Source of the DNA: Bacteroidales bacterium
GTDB taxonomy: Bacteria > Bacteroidota > Bacteroidia > Bacteroidales > UBA932
Length of the DNA stretch: 7,200 nt
NCBI GenBank assembly: GCA_017554135.1
Contig: JAFZIX010000069.1
Span: 1 to 7,200, forward strand
Direction of reading: 5' to 3'
The translations under genes were made by a program, and so were the position numbers. Below the pieces are notes generated by a model, which saw nothing but the letters and a program-made list of their open reading frames with translations, was not told the DNA's origin and did not search any database. Below, one piece after another: positions 5,805 to 7,200 of this stretch (positions within the stretch are counted from its first letter, which is position 1; each line of letters opens with the position of its first letter).

Positions 5805-7200
5805 ATGATGGACTATAGGAAATTCATAATCGCCATTCTGGTGGCCTCTATTGGCGTTTTTGCCCCTCAGTTGAAAGCTGAGAGCACCAAAGAGGTGCGT
5901 GTCCCCCTATACTTCCTCACCGACAAATACGAGCACGATCGCGACAACATAAGCAACAATTCGTCGTTGGATTCCCTGTCCCGTTTCCTGACCAAAATAG
6001 GCGTCGGCAGCGTGCGGCATATCGATATTACCGGCTACTGTTCTCCTGAGGGGGGCTTTGAATACAACCTCAAACTCAGCGGCAAGAGGGCCGATTATGT
6101 ACGTGATCTTCTTTTGGACCGTTTCCCTGATCTGCAGGGCAAGATTGAAACGCATTCCGGCGGCGAGGCCTGGGAGAGTTTCAGGACCCGCATCCAGAAA
6201 GACAGGTTCCTGACTCGTGCTTCCCGCGAGAAGATCCTGGCCATCATGGACCAGGAGGGCATCTCCCCGGATACCCGCGAGTGGAGGTTGGCGAACAAAC
6301 TTGGCGTCGATCCTATCATCGGTCAGATCTGGCCGTATATGGAGCGCAGCCATTTCCCTTATCTGCGTAGTTGCACGGTGGTTATCCTCGCAGAAGATGT
6401 TGTTGTAGAGCGTGTGGAGGAGCAGCCGGTTGAAGCTCCGGTAGAAGTGGAGGAGACCACCGTAGAGGTGCCTGCAGAGGTTCCGGTAGAAGAGGAGGCT
6501 CCTGTGGAGGTGCCTGCAGAGGTGTCGGTGGAAGCGCCGGTGGAAGCGCCGGTGGAAGCGGAAGAACCTGCAAAGGTAGAAGAACCAGTAGCAGCCCCCG
6601 CAGATACAGTGGAGGCTAAAGTGTTGAAAGACAGTGTGATAGTAGAAACGCCTCTACAGTCAGACACGTTGAGGCGTTTCCGGGAAGTCCCTGACAATCA
6701 GCAAGTTAAGCTCCATGTACGTGAGTCCGTTCTGGGCATCAGCACCAACATTCCCTACGACATCACCTGGATCCCCGGCTACGGCCTCACATCCGTGCCG
6801 AGTTTCAGCCTTGAATACTATCCTGCCAACCACGGCCGATGGACCTTCGGCCTGGACGTGGAATGGCCGATGTGGCAGCACTGGGAAAGCCATCGCTTCA
6901 TGCAGATCAACAACATCACCGTCTGGGGCCGCCGGTACTTCAAGCCCTGGGATGAAGTGTATGCCGGGCCTTACATGTTCGGCAGTGCAAACGTGGTCCG
7001 CTCTGGCATAGGTTACGACAAGAAGGGCTGGGAAGGAGAAGGCGCCGGGGCATCCGTCGGCATAGGCTACAAGCATTATTTCGGCCGCAGCCGCCTCTAT
7101 TTCGACACCGGTATTGCAGTGGGCGGATTCTACTTTCAGCAAGAGGGCTCTGCGGATTTCTACGCCTTCCGCAACATGGAACAGTTGAGCGAGAATCCCA
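5805..7200 (+). CDS. OmpA-like / DUF3575-type outer-membrane protein, 3' end outside the window
   Basis: The frame is open from the ATG at 5805 to the window edge (465 codons, no stop); an adjacent ATG at 5808 is an equal start choice. The N-terminus is a signal peptide (YRKFIIAILVASIGVFAPQLKA, cleavage near residue 26). Residues about 31-200 resemble the Bacteroidota OmpA-like domain: VRVPLYF, ITGYCSPEGG (75-84), N88, LSGKRADYV (91-99), GGEAWESF and HFPYLRSCTVVIL. The GHTD Asp of classical OmpA is replaced by the SPEG motif while R95 is kept. A Val/Glu/Pro/Ala linker (about 201-270) follows. From about residue 303 the sequence is a Gly/aromatic-rich beta-barrel like DUF3575 (GISTNIPYDITW, GLDVEWPMW, RYFKPW, GYKHYFGRSRLYF). 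Likely role: an outer-membrane protein that may contact peptidoglycan; related proteins often sit beside Mfa/Fim fimbria genes. Role and domain names are by recognition only. Confidence 0.8.
   Translation, partial: MMDYRKFIIAILVASIGVFAPQLKAESTKEVRVPLYFLTDKYEHDRDNISNNSSLDSLSRFLTKIGVGSVRHIDITGYCSPEGGFEYNLKLSGKRADYVRDLLLDRFPDLQGKIETHSGGEAWESFRTRIQKDRFLTRASREKILAIMDQEGISPDTREWRLANKLGVDPIIGQIWPYMERSHFPYLRSCTVVILAEDVVVERVEEQPVEAPVEVEETTVEVPAEVPVEEEAPVEVPAEVSVEAPVEAPVEAEEPAKVEEPVAAPADTVEAKVLKDSVIVETPLQSDTLRRFREVPDNQQVKLHVRESVLGISTNIPYDITWIPGYGLTSVPSFSLEYYPANHGRWTFGLDVEWPMWQHWESHRFMQINNITVWGRRYFKPWDEVYAGPYMFGSANVVRSGIGYDKKGWEGEGAGASVGIGYKHYFGRSRLYFDTGIAVGGFYFQQEGSADFYAFRNMEQLSENP
6462..6545 (+). repeat. 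Imperfect 42-bp direct repeat, two units, in the linker of the OmpA-like gene
   Basis: Units 6462-6503 and 6504-6545 both begin GTRGAGGTGCCTGCAGAGGT and diverge afterwards. They encode the protein repeat VEVPAEV. The match is in frame, so the linker changes length without shifting the downstream barrel. Confidence 0.6.
6528..6560 (+). repeat. 12-bp tandem repeat, about 2.75 copies, encoding VEAP
   Basis: GTGGAAGCGCCG occurs at 6528-6539 and 6540-6551, followed by a partial third copy GTGGAAGCG. The copies are identical at the DNA level, which points to recent duplication within the older Val/Glu/Pro-rich linker. Confidence 0.7.

Noticed and set aside
6359..6697. Minus-strand frame coding a Ser/Thr/Gly/Ala-rich repeat protein
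   Set aside because: It is the complement of the Val/Glu/Pro repeat linker of the OmpA-like gene; its repetitiveness follows from that linker.

Overview
The window looks like chromosomal DNA of a Bacteroidales bacterium with GC in the mid-50s by eye. Three things point there: the S1, RNase Z, MltG and Rel proteins have Bacteroidota-style sequences; the last gene has an OmpA-like domain with an SPEGG motif plus a DUF3575-like barrel, an architecture typical of that order; and the only promoter-like signal resembles the Bacteroidota TTTG / TAnnTTTG type. Genus is not resolvable by eye; a Rikenellaceae- or UBA932-like relative is only a guess.

Layout: positions 1-5667 hold five same-strand genes packed with almost no spacing. 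They are the 3' end of rpsA (ribosomal protein S1), rnz (RNase Z; 6-nt gap), a secreted glucosaminidase with two LysM-like repeats (59-nt overlap with rnz), mltG (4-nt ATGA overlap) and a long RelA/SpoT-family (p)ppGpp enzyme (2-nt gap). There is no room for a terminator between them, so they probably form one transcription unit driven from upstream of the window. It would join translation (S1), tRNA 3' maturation (RNase Z), peptidoglycan cleavage (glucosaminidase and MltG) and the stringent response (Rel).

Positions 5668-5804 are the only real intergenic gap. It holds two short, perfectly paired hairpins, the second followed by a T7 run, and a Bacteroidota-like promoter overlapping the second hairpin. 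The gap reads as the end of the rel operon and the start of a new unit.

Positions 5805 to the window edge encode a secreted or outer-membrane protein cut by the end of the window: signal peptide, OmpA-like domain, Val/Glu/Pro/Ala repeat linker, then a DUF3575-like beta-barrel. Such proteins are often found with Mfa/Fim-type fimbria genes, but none are visible here.

No RNA genes, CRISPR arrays, insertion sequences or obvious horizontally acquired segments were seen. This is mainly housekeeping DNA. The observations most worth checking are a Rel protein whose HD hydrolase motif has lost key acidic residues, an RNase Z missing most of its tRNA-binding arm, an Asp-to-Cys change in a conserved MltG motif, and the hairpin/promoter arrangement ahead of the OmpA/DUF3575-like gene.
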